From Nilaparvata lugens (lineage: Eukaryota; Arthropoda; Insecta; Hemiptera; Delphacidae): 64,000 nucleotides of DNA. The stretch is from contig NC_052508.1 of the NCBI RefSeq assembly GCF_014356525.2, positions 66,165,693 to 66,229,692 of the forward strand. Direction: 5' to 3'. Position 1 is the first letter of the stretch. Every line of letters starts with the position of its first letter. The notes beneath the pieces were generated by a model. The model saw nothing but the letters and a program-made list of their open reading frames with translations. It searched no databases and was not told the DNA's origin. Position numbers and translations under genes: made by a program. Below are positions 1 through 13,400 of the stretch, piece after piece.

Positions 1-217
1 AAAAAAGAAATTATATTTTTCAGTAATTTCATAATAAATTTTCATAAATGAGATGAAATATTTTGTTAATTAATCATTAATTCTACATTGTTAAGATACG
101 ATTTGGCAACAGAGCAAAGCGAGAAAGAGATAGCGCTATCCGCTTTGTTGAATGATAGACAAGGATAGCAATACCATTGATAATCAAACACTGCCATTAT
201 AATGTGGTCCTCACAAT
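1..217 (-). mobile_element. Family A inverted-repeat element, right half only
   Basis: Non-autonomous DNA transposon of about 370-380 bp with ends like CTATAGTGAGGTCCACGTTA. This copy is cut by the window edge and ends near 217 with a diverged terminus. Its interior (GCGCTATCCGCTTTGTTGAA) is shared with eight other copies. It lies in or near the 3' part of CARMIL. Confidence 0.8.
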
Positions 218-884
218 ACATTTTTATTAGAGAATATTTTTCTTTAAAATGATAGAAATCATTCATTGTTTGTAGTATCACATTATGTTGACTGATTATT
301 TAATTTGTCTTGTATTTATCATTTTCACAACTGGGCACCCGCCGGAAAACCTAAGGGTTTGGCAGAAAGGGTTTCGAATTGTACAGTTATGAAGACTTTT
401 AAAGTGCCAACTCATTATGTATTTATACTACCTATTGTTGATGTATTTTGTTTTTTTACTTGTATTTGTTCTATTATTTTGCTGAAAATAATTAATAATG
501 AAAGACGCATTGATGTAAATCTTGATGTATGTTTTGAATAAAGAGATTGATTGATGATTGAGAACCGTCAAATATTTGTATAGTGAATAAAATGTTGATA
601 GATAGTTGGAGACGTTTTTATGTTCACTCAATCTAAAAATAATGTGATCAAGTACAGAGCCTTCAATTTTTCTCAAGAAACTTAGCTTTGTAGTTTTGGT
701 ACAGAGTAAAACAATAGTGCTAGAAAACTCTTCATAAATGTTTCGAGATATATTTTTCAATATCAATAATTATTTTTCCATAAAATGATTATTATTCTGA
801 TGATAATACGTAAGGGAAACAATCTCAGTTGAGAGTATCAACATTAATAAATTCATTCATTGTTTGTTATTATTATATGTTATT

Positions 885-1130
885 ATCTATATAATAAGAG
901 AGAGTAGGGTTTGTGTTTGTTTGTTCGCATCAAAACATGTCAACTTGTGGATTGCATACCGGAAAAAACGGGAATGATTTAGATCTCCAAATTTTGCACA
1001 TAGATTCTGAAAATATCAATCTTGTATATTATAAGACCAATTTGACAAGTTACCAATCAAATGGGAATATTCCCAGACAATGATATTATATAATGAAATT
1101 GATTAAAATTCAACAAATCAGTAACACTGT
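885..1130 (+). repeat. Possible Helitron-like 5' fragment
   Basis: ATCTATATAATAAGAGAGAG followed by a GTTTGTGTTTGTTTGTTCGC stretch looks like the start of a class of non-autonomous Helitron-like repeats common in hemipterans. No 3' end is seen. Apart from this, 218-1282 shows no gene. Confidence 0.3.
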
Positions 1131-1282
1131 CTATTCTAACTCTTCCTCAGAATGTGTGTTTATTAATATTCATATAAACCTTTTTCTCATCTTGTATAGT
1201 CTTTGTATTTCAGAGCAGCTCCCAAATTATAGTTGTAACTTTCAACAAATTGATAAAAGATTGAAATAAGTGTGACACTGAC

Positions 1283-1426
1283 CATGGGAGAAGGATCCGA
1301 TTGTTGACTAGCATCCGAAGTGGGGAAACTTTCACTGGGGTCGCATCTCGATGAGTCGGAGCTCATTCGCGACATTGTGCGCAGTACATCAGGGGTGGAA
1401 GATCTCTTTTTGCTTACATCGCCAAG
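1283..1426 (-). CDS. CARMIL: CARMIL exon 23 (Ser-rich tail, last exon in window)
   Basis: 48 codons beginning LGDVSKKRSSTPDVLRTMSR, then a Ser/Asp/Gln-rich low-complexity run ending SDPSPM. It is phase 0 on both sides, with acceptor TTTTCAG and donor ATG|GTCAGT. The disordered tail after the helical domain is expected in CARMIL. The assignment rests on open frame, phase and splice sites more than on similarity. Small exons between it and exon 22 could be missed. Confidence 0.82.
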
Positions 1427-4400
1427 CTGAAAATCACAATATTTACTTCAAATTTGAACAAATTAAAATGCTTTCAACAATATTTAGTATAATGTTTATT
1501 TGGACTGTAAATTTTTGTGATCTTTATAAAAGTGTTTTCATAACCTCATTTGGACTATTTTTATCAAAATCAGGGAGAGGAACAGTTTTGGGTTTATCCT
1601 GTTGATTCTCTCCCAATCATTAATTTGATGTTGTTATTAAGGAATGTAATAAATGTAATAATATAATACGAACAGGAGATGATAGTTAAAATGATAATTC
1701 AATACTCTAATTCAGTTATCACTGGCGATTTCCAAATTATTAAATAGTATGTGATTTGTACATTATTTAACATGAATAATTATTTAGTTATTTATTTACA
1801 TTGTGTACAAATACTTAACATGAGGAAAGGCACAACAGGCTCATGCCCAAAACTGTCCCATTTCCAAGTTATACTATACTGTCCAAATCAAAATGTTGGT
1901 TATGTCACTTTCACTTTTCAAAATACAATTTACACTCTTCAATACTCAGATAAACGAGCAAATTTTGAATCAATTATTATCATTATTTTTGAGCAATTAT
2001 TATTATTATTAAACGAAATCCAAATTAAATACTGTAATTCACCCCGAAGACTTCTGCTACTGCAAATATTGACAACAGGGTAAGCAGCTAGACGAAAATT
2101 CGAGGTGAATTACAGCATTTAATATGGATTTTCGTCTAATAATAATTATTGATTCATTAGCATTCATTATCCAAATTTTGGATATCAATCAATCAATAAT
2201 TTTATTCCAATCAACACAATATACATAAAATGAATCAAAATACAAAATATCACAGTCAAAAATAAATTTTTAATAAAATACAAAAACAGGCTTCATGGTG
2301 GGGTGTGCTGAAAAGAAAGAAAGGAGGAAAAATACCTAGCCAACAATGGTTTCCCATGTAATAGTCAGGTAGATGGTATAAAAGTAAGGAATAATTGCAA
2401 TATATCAGTAATTTCCATCAATAACATGATGTAAAACGAAGAACGCAATAATTTTATTTGTTATCTAGCCGTATTTATTTGAGGATTTATGTCTGAATAA
2501 TTGATTTATCTTTTGTGGGTTCCAATTATCAATTTTAGAGCCTACATTTTTTTGAAGTCTTTTGGAACTAAAAATAAGTTGATCGTCAAATGGTATTAAA
2601 TAATTATTATTTTTCTATTTTTTTCTTTTTTGGATAGTAGTTCTCATCGAATTTCCATCTAGCTGTTAACCCTGTTGTTAATGTCTGCAGTAGCAGAAGT
2701 CTTCGGGGTGATTTACAGCATTTATTTAGGATTTTAGTTAAATAATAATTATGTATTAAAATACCAAAGTTCGCGTATATTTTCAATCTCAATCGAATTT
2801 CGAATTTACTCCAAATTTGCAACTTGAGAAATACGATTTAGAAGAAATTCATTCTCTGTCCGGAAAGTAATTTCGATTATTTTTTTCCGGAGAAATTGTA
2901 CATTCCAGGGTGCTGCGGCTAATGGAGACTAGTGGTGAAGGGTCTTGGGAACTAGGCAGACTTCCCGCCAGTTGTTTCCGGAGAGTTGTTACACGATTTC
3001 CGTGAGAGACATTTTTGTGACTCGTCAGTGTTCAAAAATGCAGCGCTCCCTCGAGCAACGTGTGACGAGGACGCAAACTTTTTAGAAAATATTATCACTG
3101 ATCAATAATATCAAGATATCTAATATCAAGATGTGTCTTGGATATTCGAGTATGAAAAATTTTCATTGATCAACAAAATTTGCTGTCCTCGTCACACTAC
3201 GTTGCTCGAGGAACGCTGCATTTTGAACTCTGACGCGTCACGAAAACGTCTCTCGCGGAAATGCCTGTAAAAACTCTCCGAAAAAAACTGGCGCGAAGTC
3301 TGCCTAGTCCCCAAGACTTTCCAACACTAGTCTCCCACAGCCGCAGCACTATGGAATGTACAGCGCATCGGAAAAAATTCATTGACATTGTAGGCTCATC
3401 TTATTCTCATAAATAATAGTTTTTCATTTTATTAGACAATAGATCAATGATTGATTAACACATAATTTAATTTTTTTCTGTCAAATCTGTTTCAAGACAG
3501 ACTTTGTTATTTTTACAGCAATGTTAATTTTGAATGATTTAAGGTAACCTTTTACCTATATTTAATGCAAACGTGACCTCGTTATCAAGGTCTTTGCATG
3601 CAGTATTTTATTTCGTGCATTAATTATGGTGAATTTTTGTAAAACAGTGTAGCTGTGCTAGATTACATTCCATCATCCTATAATGAGAATTAATACAATT
3701 AGTATTATCAGCAAGTTTCATATTTATTCGGTTAAAAAGTTCTCTTAAGTATTGTTTTTTATTATTCTTATTTGCTATCTTTTTTTTTAGTTTTGTGCGC
3801 TGTACTGTTGTTGTAAATTGGTTGCGAAATAAAGAATCTTATCTTATCTTATTATTGAGACTTACCAACGATTTATGACTTTTCGACAGGGATTCAATAA
3901 CTTCATCTGTTAACCGATCCGATACATGAGATGCTACCGCCAAACTCAGTTCACTGGAAAAAGAGAGGTATTCAATAGTATTAGTAGAAGAACAGTGATA
4001 AAATATCACTAATTGTCTAAGCAGTAATTCAATCACGTCACAGTGCGTTGATGACTCAAATTCAAATGTTTTAGCCATAAAATTACAACCAAAATAGACA
4101 TATTAGAATAAAAAAAAAACTTATATTTAAAATTTTTAATTAATAGTTATTTGATTGTAATATTTTTGTTTTCTACCCTGTTTCACAACAGTAAAAATTC
4201 AAAATTCTTATTTTTTGTTGTTTTTGAGTGAAAAAAGACTAAATTTCAGAGAGGTGGAATCATAACCTCATTTTGAACTTCTAAAATATTATCTAAATTT
4301 GGGAGAGAAATAGTACAAGGAGCATACTTCTTAACTTCCCATCCAGTGTTTTCTTGTAAAAATAAAATAAAAATGAAATGAAATAATGTAATTGAGATAC

Positions 4401-7400
4401 AGATACAGAATAGTGACCGATCATAGTTTTCACAAGAGTAACTATATTTTGGAGGCAGTTTTGGCATGACCTTTCGTTTAAAGTTTACTAGATTTATGAA
4501 ATTTATCTGTGGAAATGACATAATTTTCATTTTTTCCGTTTCCCTAAGCCATCCTCAGCTCACTGTAAAAATTGAAGTATTCAATAATAAAGTAAATAAC
4601 AGTTGAAATTGAATGATCAAAATATTACTGATTGTTCAACGAGTAATGTAACCATCTCCCTTGAGTTTAAATCTGAAATTACAAATGATCATATTCAAAT
4701 GATTTGTAGATACTCAAGATACATAACAATTGTATCTACGAATAAATAAATAAATAAATTACAAACATAAAGCTGAGCTTCAGTGTTTACAAGTTTGTGT
4801 TTCTTCAATGGTTCCAAATTTTCTTAAATAATTCAATATTATTCGTTACAAGTGGTAATTGAGAGGAATATTTCTAATACATTTATTAATTCAAGCCATC
4901 TAAATTCAAAGTTTATAGTTTTCATGTTTATATTTTCGTCTAAAATTTTATTATAAAATTGTACACGTGAAATTCTAGCCTTATCTTGGACTTTGTCACC
5001 TATAAACTTGGAAGAGAAATAGCACAAGGACGACTACCTTATTATTTTATCAACCAATGTTATTACATTAGTGTAATTTGCATTGTGGTAAATGAATAAA
5101 TAAAAATGTAGAAGCACTTTATGAATATAGCAGCATCGATAGATTCTTACTTGACTTTGTTCATGATGTTTGTTCCAGCTTGCTCTAAAATACATGTTCG
5201 CACAAATTCAGGCTCCAAACGACTTTTTTGTTGACACATCTTACGGACGTCATCCTGCACACGCTCACTCCCAAACACTGTCGGACATTGCTCCTCCACA
5301 CATTTCACCATACTTTCTAGAGTATCCTGTACACACAAATAGTCACTATTAATAATTCATAAATTATTTTTTTCTTGCTTCAAATTTATCAAGTTTTTAA
5401 ATATTTTTCAAATTATTAATATATTTTCAACTGCGATAATTTCATTAGTTCCATCTTTCTGATCAACCCAGATACAACATTTTTAGTATAATGTATATTT
5501 GGACTGTAAATTTTTATAAAAGTATTTACATAACCTCATTTGGACTATTTATCAAAATTAGGAAAACAGTTTTGGGTTCATCCTATTAATTCCCTCCCAA
5601 TCATTAATTTGATATTGTAATTGTAAAATGAAATAAAATAAATTCATCTTGAGAAAATGTCTAAGAAGGAGTTATTTGATGAAGTCAATTAATTTCGGTT
5701 CAATTAAACCAGATACAACATTTTTAGTATAATGTATATTTGGACTGTAAATTTTCATTAAAGTGTTTACATACCACATTTGGACTATTTATCAAAATTA
5801 GGGAAGAACCAGTTTTTGGATCATCCTGTTGATTCTCTCCCAATCATTAATTTGATATTGTGATTGTAAAATGAAATAAAATAAATTCATCTTGGGGGAA
5901 TGTCTAAGAAGGAGTTATTTGATGAAGTCAATTAATTTCGGTTCAATTAAACCAACTTCTAAATAGAACTCTTGGTCTGGTTCAAATCAAATAATTTTTA
6001 ATTTTGACAAAAACACAATACAATAATTGAAATAATTCACTATCACTAACTCAGTGAAATAAAGATATAACTTCTAAACAGTTAGTTCCTGTCAAAACAA
6101 ATATATTAATCAATCAATCAATCATTTATTCATAGACAATAGATACAATGCAGGTAAAAACAACAGGCATCCGCCCAAAACTGCTTTAAACCTTAATTTG
6201 GAATACACAGTCTAGAGGTTATGTAAATGATAACTTAATTCACATACTATTTTGAGTCCAAAAAATGTATGTACTACAATAATTTTGAATTTAACAGATT
6301 AATTAATTTAAAAATACAAATCCAAACAAAAATTTTCCTTTACAATCACGAAAAATTTCACTTAAATCATCAAAAATTATACCCATGTTAAAATTCTAAA
6401 CGACAAAACATCTGATGTTTAACATGTCATTAACAATGTCATTACTTGCTAAAATATTCTTAATTTTTTAATTGGTTGAATTCCTTTTAGTGCAAGGAAT
6501 TATCTACCAAATTATATAATTTGTGATACTTGAAATATTTATGAGCCGGTTTCCAAGCTCGGGATTTAGCTAAGTTCTAGACTTTAAACAGCTGGAGCCA
6601 GATTGGCTTTCCGAAACGGGGCGTAGTCGCAGTTTTTATGATAAACTTTATTTTCTCATTTCTATATTGGAAAAGTTTTTCCTTGACGAAGTGAAACATT
6701 CCTAAATAATTCAAAACAGCTGAAACTTTACACTATTTTCTCTTTATTTTATTTTGTGTTCAATTTTCTAGTTTATTATTTTCGAAATTAAATTTAAACG
6801 TGGGTAGCAGTCCTGGCTGCAACTATTTACTGCGACTACGCCACGTTTCGGAAAGCCAATTTTCTGAATCCAGCTTTTTAAAGTCTAGAACTTAGCTAAA
6901 TCCCAAGCTCAGAAACCGGCTCTATATGTGTGTTGAGCAATTTGTAAAAAAGACATACCTGTAAGTAATCTACTATCACAGCATTAAGGTCTTCGGATAT
7001 ATGTTTCAATTTCACTTCGATCGGATTCCCAACTTCCTCCCTTCTTTGTACAACCTCATGAAGTCTGGGCAGCAGCTGAAAAATTAAAAAAAAAAACTTA
7101 TAATTAAAACTCATTAAAAAATTTCAAAAAAAGTTGATGGTAGAAGACAATAAAAATTCACTGTTTTATACAACGACATGCAGTCAATTATTAGGTATAT
7201 GAGCAAGAAAGTCATTACTAGGACATTATTAGGAAAGAGCAAGGAAGGTCAAGAGACTGGAGTATCCTCGACTGGAGTCGTACGATTTGAGTCGATGTAG
7301 TGTGAGCTGAGCCTAAGAGTAACCTAGTTGATGAGGGAAATTGATTTAAACTTAATGAAACTCAAGTTTCATTAAGAACAGATGAGGGAAATAATATCTC

Positions 7401-10400
7401 ACCTGTTTAGCATTGTCAGCATCTTGAATCAAGTTTGTCGCATGATTGATGTCGTTGTTCTTATCCGTCGATTCTTGTGCCAAAGTTTTGATTGTGTCCT
7501 GAGTTTGCAAAACGAGCCGATCAACCATCTGCTGAGTAGAGCTCAACAGGAAGCCCTATAAACATCAATAAGCTAGCAAATAAAAGACAATTAAATTATA
7601 ATACTATAAAAAAATGTTCCAAAGTTATATTTATTTGTGAAAATAGTGTGTACCGTTGGAAGTTGAATAAATAAATAATTGTCCAATAGTGATAATTACA
7701 GAGGTTAAACTTTGAAAAGAATATGATCTCCTGAAAAGAACTTAGAATATGGAAATATTCTCAAGCCCGAAAGCTTCATTACAACATTTATTGAATTTTT
7801 TTTCGTCCATAATCAAGGAATTATAATTATCTTGGAAAGCTATACTCCAATCACATATATTAATGTGTTATATTTCTTCGACTATATTCTTTATTGATTC
7901 ATACGATACGTACATCATCAAAATGATAGAGAGAGAAAAGATAAGGTAACCTTGTGCTATTACTCTAGAATTTAGATAAGGTTAGGCCTACACATAGTCC
8001 GAAATAAGTTAAGTCTTGTTGTTGTTCACTTCTATATTTAGTTCTAAAACATTCTAAATTTAAAAATCTTCTTCGTGAAAATTCTTTATGAAAATCTTTG
8101 GACTGAAAATTTTGTGGAGTGAACAACTACAAGACATAACCTATTTCGGACTATGTGTAAACTTATCTAAATTTGGGAGAGGAATAGCCTAACCTATTTT
8201 TCCTCTCTCTATCATTTTAATGATAAAATTGTTGTAAGAATAAAGAATCACGTTGAATCACATAGTATTCGTTTTATATATAATAGTTTTGCTGAAAAAG
8301 ATGTTTGAATATTGTTAATCACGAGAATTTAAAACAGATTCAAAGTGTGGGTTACCCAAAAGCCGGTTAAATTTTCATCGTGAATTTTCCACGAGAGCCA
8401 ATCAGAAAAACCGTCTTATCAAAAAGGCCTTCTCTAATTGGTTCTCGTGAAATTAATCACGGTTGAAATTTAATCCACTTTTGTGCAACCGGGCCAAAGA
8501 GTTTTATTTAATATGAGCAACTGAGGATTAATAGGATTAACTGTACATGAACACGAAGATTCTAAAAAATCTCAAATGATATAATTATTATTAAATAAAA
8601 AATTCATTACCTGTGAAAAATAGAAAGAAGCTGAACTGTTGAAAGTATGTAGTTGAAAATGTATCCATTACTCAATAACATTTTTTTTTTAACTGTAATT
8701 GAATATTTTAAAATGTAAACTGACCTGTTGTAACCTGAAAGCTTGCCCATTACTGCTGTACTTCTTAGGAGACACATTTCTGTGAAGAATTTCCTGGATT
8801 TTTTTCATAACTTCATTTGTCTTTTCAGCTGAAACCTTCATACAAGGCAGAGCATCGTAGATGGGAAACGGCATGTAACGGACAGTATAGTTACTGCAAG
8901 ATAAAAAATAAAATCATTAATAATGTATAAGAGAGTATACACAAGTAAAAAGTGGACTAGGCAATTCAATGTTGTGTTTTGTTAAAAAGTTGATAAGAAG
9001 ATCACATTCTTTAAAGATGGGAATCCTTGCTAAGGATGTCTTACCAAACTAACAAAAAAATCTAGTATAGAATCTCAATGCAACCAAATCTCATTTAAGT
9101 TTAATCAATAAAATGATTGGGGAAGGACCAACAGTCACAGCCCAAAACTGTTCCTTCCCCAAATTTTGATTCATACACTAGTCCAAAAAGTAGGTTTTGT
9201 TCCATTCACTAATTAAAAATATTGTTGTAATTAATCTACTGTTGTAACAATACCTATTTGTATCGTATACTCATCTTATTGTACAATTATGTATTTTTTA
9301 TAATAAATAAAAAGTAGAAGAGGAAATTCCATCATAAATCAACAGCATACTTTGCTGATAAGAGCAAAGTAGAACTGAAAAACTCAAAGAGATGGCATCA
9401 CATTGAAAACAGTGTCATGGTGTTTTGTTGAAATACAAATTATGAGATTCTACTCACCTTTCTAGAGCGTAGGCCAAATCATTGTAGCCTTGAAGTGTGA
9501 TATTATTGCGATCATAGAGAATGCTTCGTATCCTTGAATTGATTTGAAGTGCTTTGGCAAGCAGCCGTGCGCCATTGTCACCCATGAAATTACCACTGCA
9601 ACAACAAAGAGTACAATGAAAAAATGTTTGTGAAATTGAGAAGATGTGACGCATATAAATAATTATGCAAATCACTAGTGAACGCACTTTTCAGGATATT
9701 ATAGAAATCTATGAAAAAATAGTTGAAGTTCATTGATGGAAATGAGGAATTCTTAGGCCGATTATTTCATAAAATAAAATGTAATAACAATTTTGAGCAA
9801 ATAATATATCATTCATACAAAAAATTAGATCTACCCAAAAGTACAACTACATTAGTTCAAACAGTTTTATAGCTTGCAACTTAGTTAACTGAAAACATTG
9901 AGAGAGAAATAGTGGAGATAATTCATTTATTTTTGAACTTCATTGGATAAAAACGGCATTTTAAAATGAAAATATGAAATGTTTAGATCACCATACCATA
10001 CAACGGTAAGTTTGGTTGGTTTGATATTAATAATAAGACGCACAATTGACTATTATCAAAGAGAAACATCGTAGATATCCCATGGTATAGGGCGTTTATG
10101 TCGCAACTTTTACTGTTACCATGCAGCTGTGTGACGCTGGTAGTCTCTCAAATTGTGCCGTTCATACACTCTCACCCCAACAAAACAGTAAAAATTGACA
10201 ATAATCGACTTGAGATAACAGTAAAAGTTGTGACATAAACTCTCTATACCATGGGATATCTACTTACGCTATTGTTTCTCTATGCTATTATTGACAAACG
10301 TAATCGGACTTTATTGACTTGAACTTGACGAGACTCTACTATTACAAACATAATATGCCCACATAACCTCAATAACCATCGACATTCTATTCTACATCAA

Positions 10401-13400
10401 ACGGTCTATGATCTCTTTGGCAGTGAGATCATTGCCAACTTCATTCACAACACGGTATAGTTCACAAAGTTTTCAAAACATGGAGATCAATGGTTGTGTG
10501 GCGATGTAAAACTCTATATTGAGGTCCACGTTATAATGGCAGTGTTCGATTAGCAATGGTATTGCTATCCTTGTATATCATTCAACAAAGCGGATAGCGC
10601 TATCTCTTTTTCGCTTGCTCTGTTTCCAGATCGTCTTTCAACAATGTAGAATAACTATTTAATTAACAAAATATTTCATCCTAATTATGAAAATCCATTA
10701 TGAAATTATTGAATATCATTTAAAGGAGAATGAACAGTTAATATTACACCAATAATCCTGTTTCAGCTACCGTCTATAGAAGGCATTGACAAGACAGAGG
10801 ATTGTTGAGGACAGAGGCAACGTTGTTCTCGTATCTTTCTTCACTGTCATTATAACGTGGACCTCACCATAGTTTTGTGTCTTCACCAATAAAACACCGT
10901 CAGAATTAGGAACATTGTTTTTGAAAATCGAATAAAATTGCAATAGAATATTATAATAAAAGCTCACTTTTCAAGTTGAAACTGTAACTTTTTTAAAATC
11001 GAAAATTAATTAAATCTTCAAGTTTCAACCCAAGAAGAAAGTACAGGTGCAATTTGAAATGATTCCAGTTTCCTACCTGATATCTATGCTCTGAAGGCAC
11101 TGGTTTCCACCCAAGGCATTAATGAGATTATGAAGATCGGATTTGAGTCTGGAGTCTGGAATGGCTAGAGTCTGAAGTACACAGTCTTCTTCCTGAATAA
11201 CAGAAAAGCAGTCATCTAAATAACACGATTTTCATGAGTAGATTATACTATAATAATTACATAAACGCTTCAACTTATCTATACTATAATAAAGGAAAGA
11301 ACTGGCTTATACACGTACGGGATAGGAAAATTTTTTTTGAAGCATCATCACGTCTGAACTACAGGATTGATTAACTTGAAACATATATTCTCAATTAAAC
11401 AATGATGGTTTTAGGCCTATTTTCAATTCTTCAAGATTTTATTACATCAAGTTTTCAGATTGTCAAGTCTCAAATTTGTCATGCTTCCAGTTGTTGTATA
11501 GAAAGAGCTAAACATTTCTTTTAAACGGGGAATTAGATGATAGGTATGATTGGGAATCCAATAAAAATAACTGATTTTCTGTCGCATCTAAATTTTGGTC
11601 CGCCATCCTGGAGCCGCTATTTTGAATTCAACTTGATTTTCTTTTAATTTGGAAAGTGGTCTTATGATGCTTATGATGGTCTTATATTATGCTTTCGATA
11701 CAGAATTTCAAGAGGAAATGGATGGTGGAAACCGCAAATCGATATCTCAAACCGTTCAAAAGTTATTCTCATTCTAAGATAATGATAAATCATCCATCTA
11801 TCCATCATCTACACTATAATAAAGGAAACAACTGGCTTATACGGGATAGGAACATTGGGCCATATGAATAAAGTTGAGCATTTGCTTATACTTCTAAAAT
11901 ATGGAGCATTTGCTTCATTTTCTATGAATAAACGTGAGCAAATCCTTTTGCTCATGCTCATCAAAAAAATAGTTTGAGCATTTGCTCAAAAGTAAAAGCT
12001 TTTGCTCAAAATTGTATGATTAAACTAGAGCATTTGCTCAACATTTGAAGCAAATGCTTCAAAAAAGGTGAGTCTAGTCTAGAGCAGCTTATCACCTTTT
12101 GCTCATAGTAAAATGGCTCAACTAATTCGTATGAGGAAGAGGAAACTATACCAGATACGATCACAACCAATAGTTGAGAAATATAAAACTCTTTTTAGAT
12201 TCAACCATGATATATATCACCATTATCCCTACAAAAGAATAAATACAAAAGATAGCTTTACCTGTTATAAAGATAGCCATCACAAAATAGGAAATAGGCA
12301 CTTAAGAAGAGTGTAGACGATTATAAGAAGGTTATTGATATTATAAGAATATGCTGAAGATTATTATAGAGATGACATTTTCTCACGCTATTATTTCAAA
12401 ATTCTAAACTCAACTAACCTAAAACTCTATTCATAAATATAGAAAACAGAGCAGACGACGAAAACAAGCCGTGCACCCTACTTGCATATTTAGCGCTTCC
12501 GTGAGCTATAAAAACAAATTAAGGTTACAAAAGCGAATCAGCTGATGAAAAATCTCTATAATACGTGAGCATTTGCTCCAGAGTTCAGAAGCATAAGGTA
12601 AGAGTATAAGGTAAAGCTTATTCATATAAAAATGAGCAAATGCTTTTGCTTCTACCTTTTGCTCATGAGCCTTATGCTCCATGCTCTTGCTCATGAGCAT
12701 TTGCTCTGGTTTTATTCATATGGGCCATTATGTTTGACGCATCATCACGTCTGAACTACTGGACTGATTAACTTTTTTAAGCATAGAGATTCTTAATTAA
12801 CTTCTAATTTGCTAGGGATTCTCAAGAAATGGTTATAGGTATATTTTCATTTCTTCAAGATTTCATTACATCAAGTTTTAAAATGGACCCTTGCGGAGCA
12901 TGGGTTACCTGCTAGTCCAATATAAAGTTCGCATGCAACCTCACCTCACAGTATACAGATTTACAGTACGCATCCCGTAGCTTTGCATCCGTAACTTTGA
13001 AACGGCATATAGGCAAGGTATGGTTCGCGGGGTAATATTCACGGCTTTGCAAAAAACATCAGGCTTCAAAGACCCTAGATTCCTAGATGGAGGAATCTCC
13101 CTAAAGGGACGTCTTGGAGGAAGCTCCCTACACATAGAGATCCTTCATGAATGAGAGAGTTGCAAAGCACCACCAACAATGAAAAAATTTCAGCTGATAG
13201 GCTGTGTTGTGCTAAAAGGACGTAACTCCAGAAAAACTCCTTGTGTATCTTTTCGGATGCAACACGTTGCTTTTGAGAAGATACAAAAGAGCATCTGTTG
13301 CTTATGGAAAGATACATTTTCAAACATGTTGAACGAATGTCACCTGATAGGCTGTGGTAAAAGGACATAGCTCCAAAAAGCTACTTGTTTATTTTTCGAA

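Noticed and set aside
4246..4530. 94-codon minus-strand ORF between exons 22 and 21 as an additional CARMIL exon
   Set aside because: No flanking splice sites in the required phase, and exons 21 and 22 already join across a family-conserved boundary.
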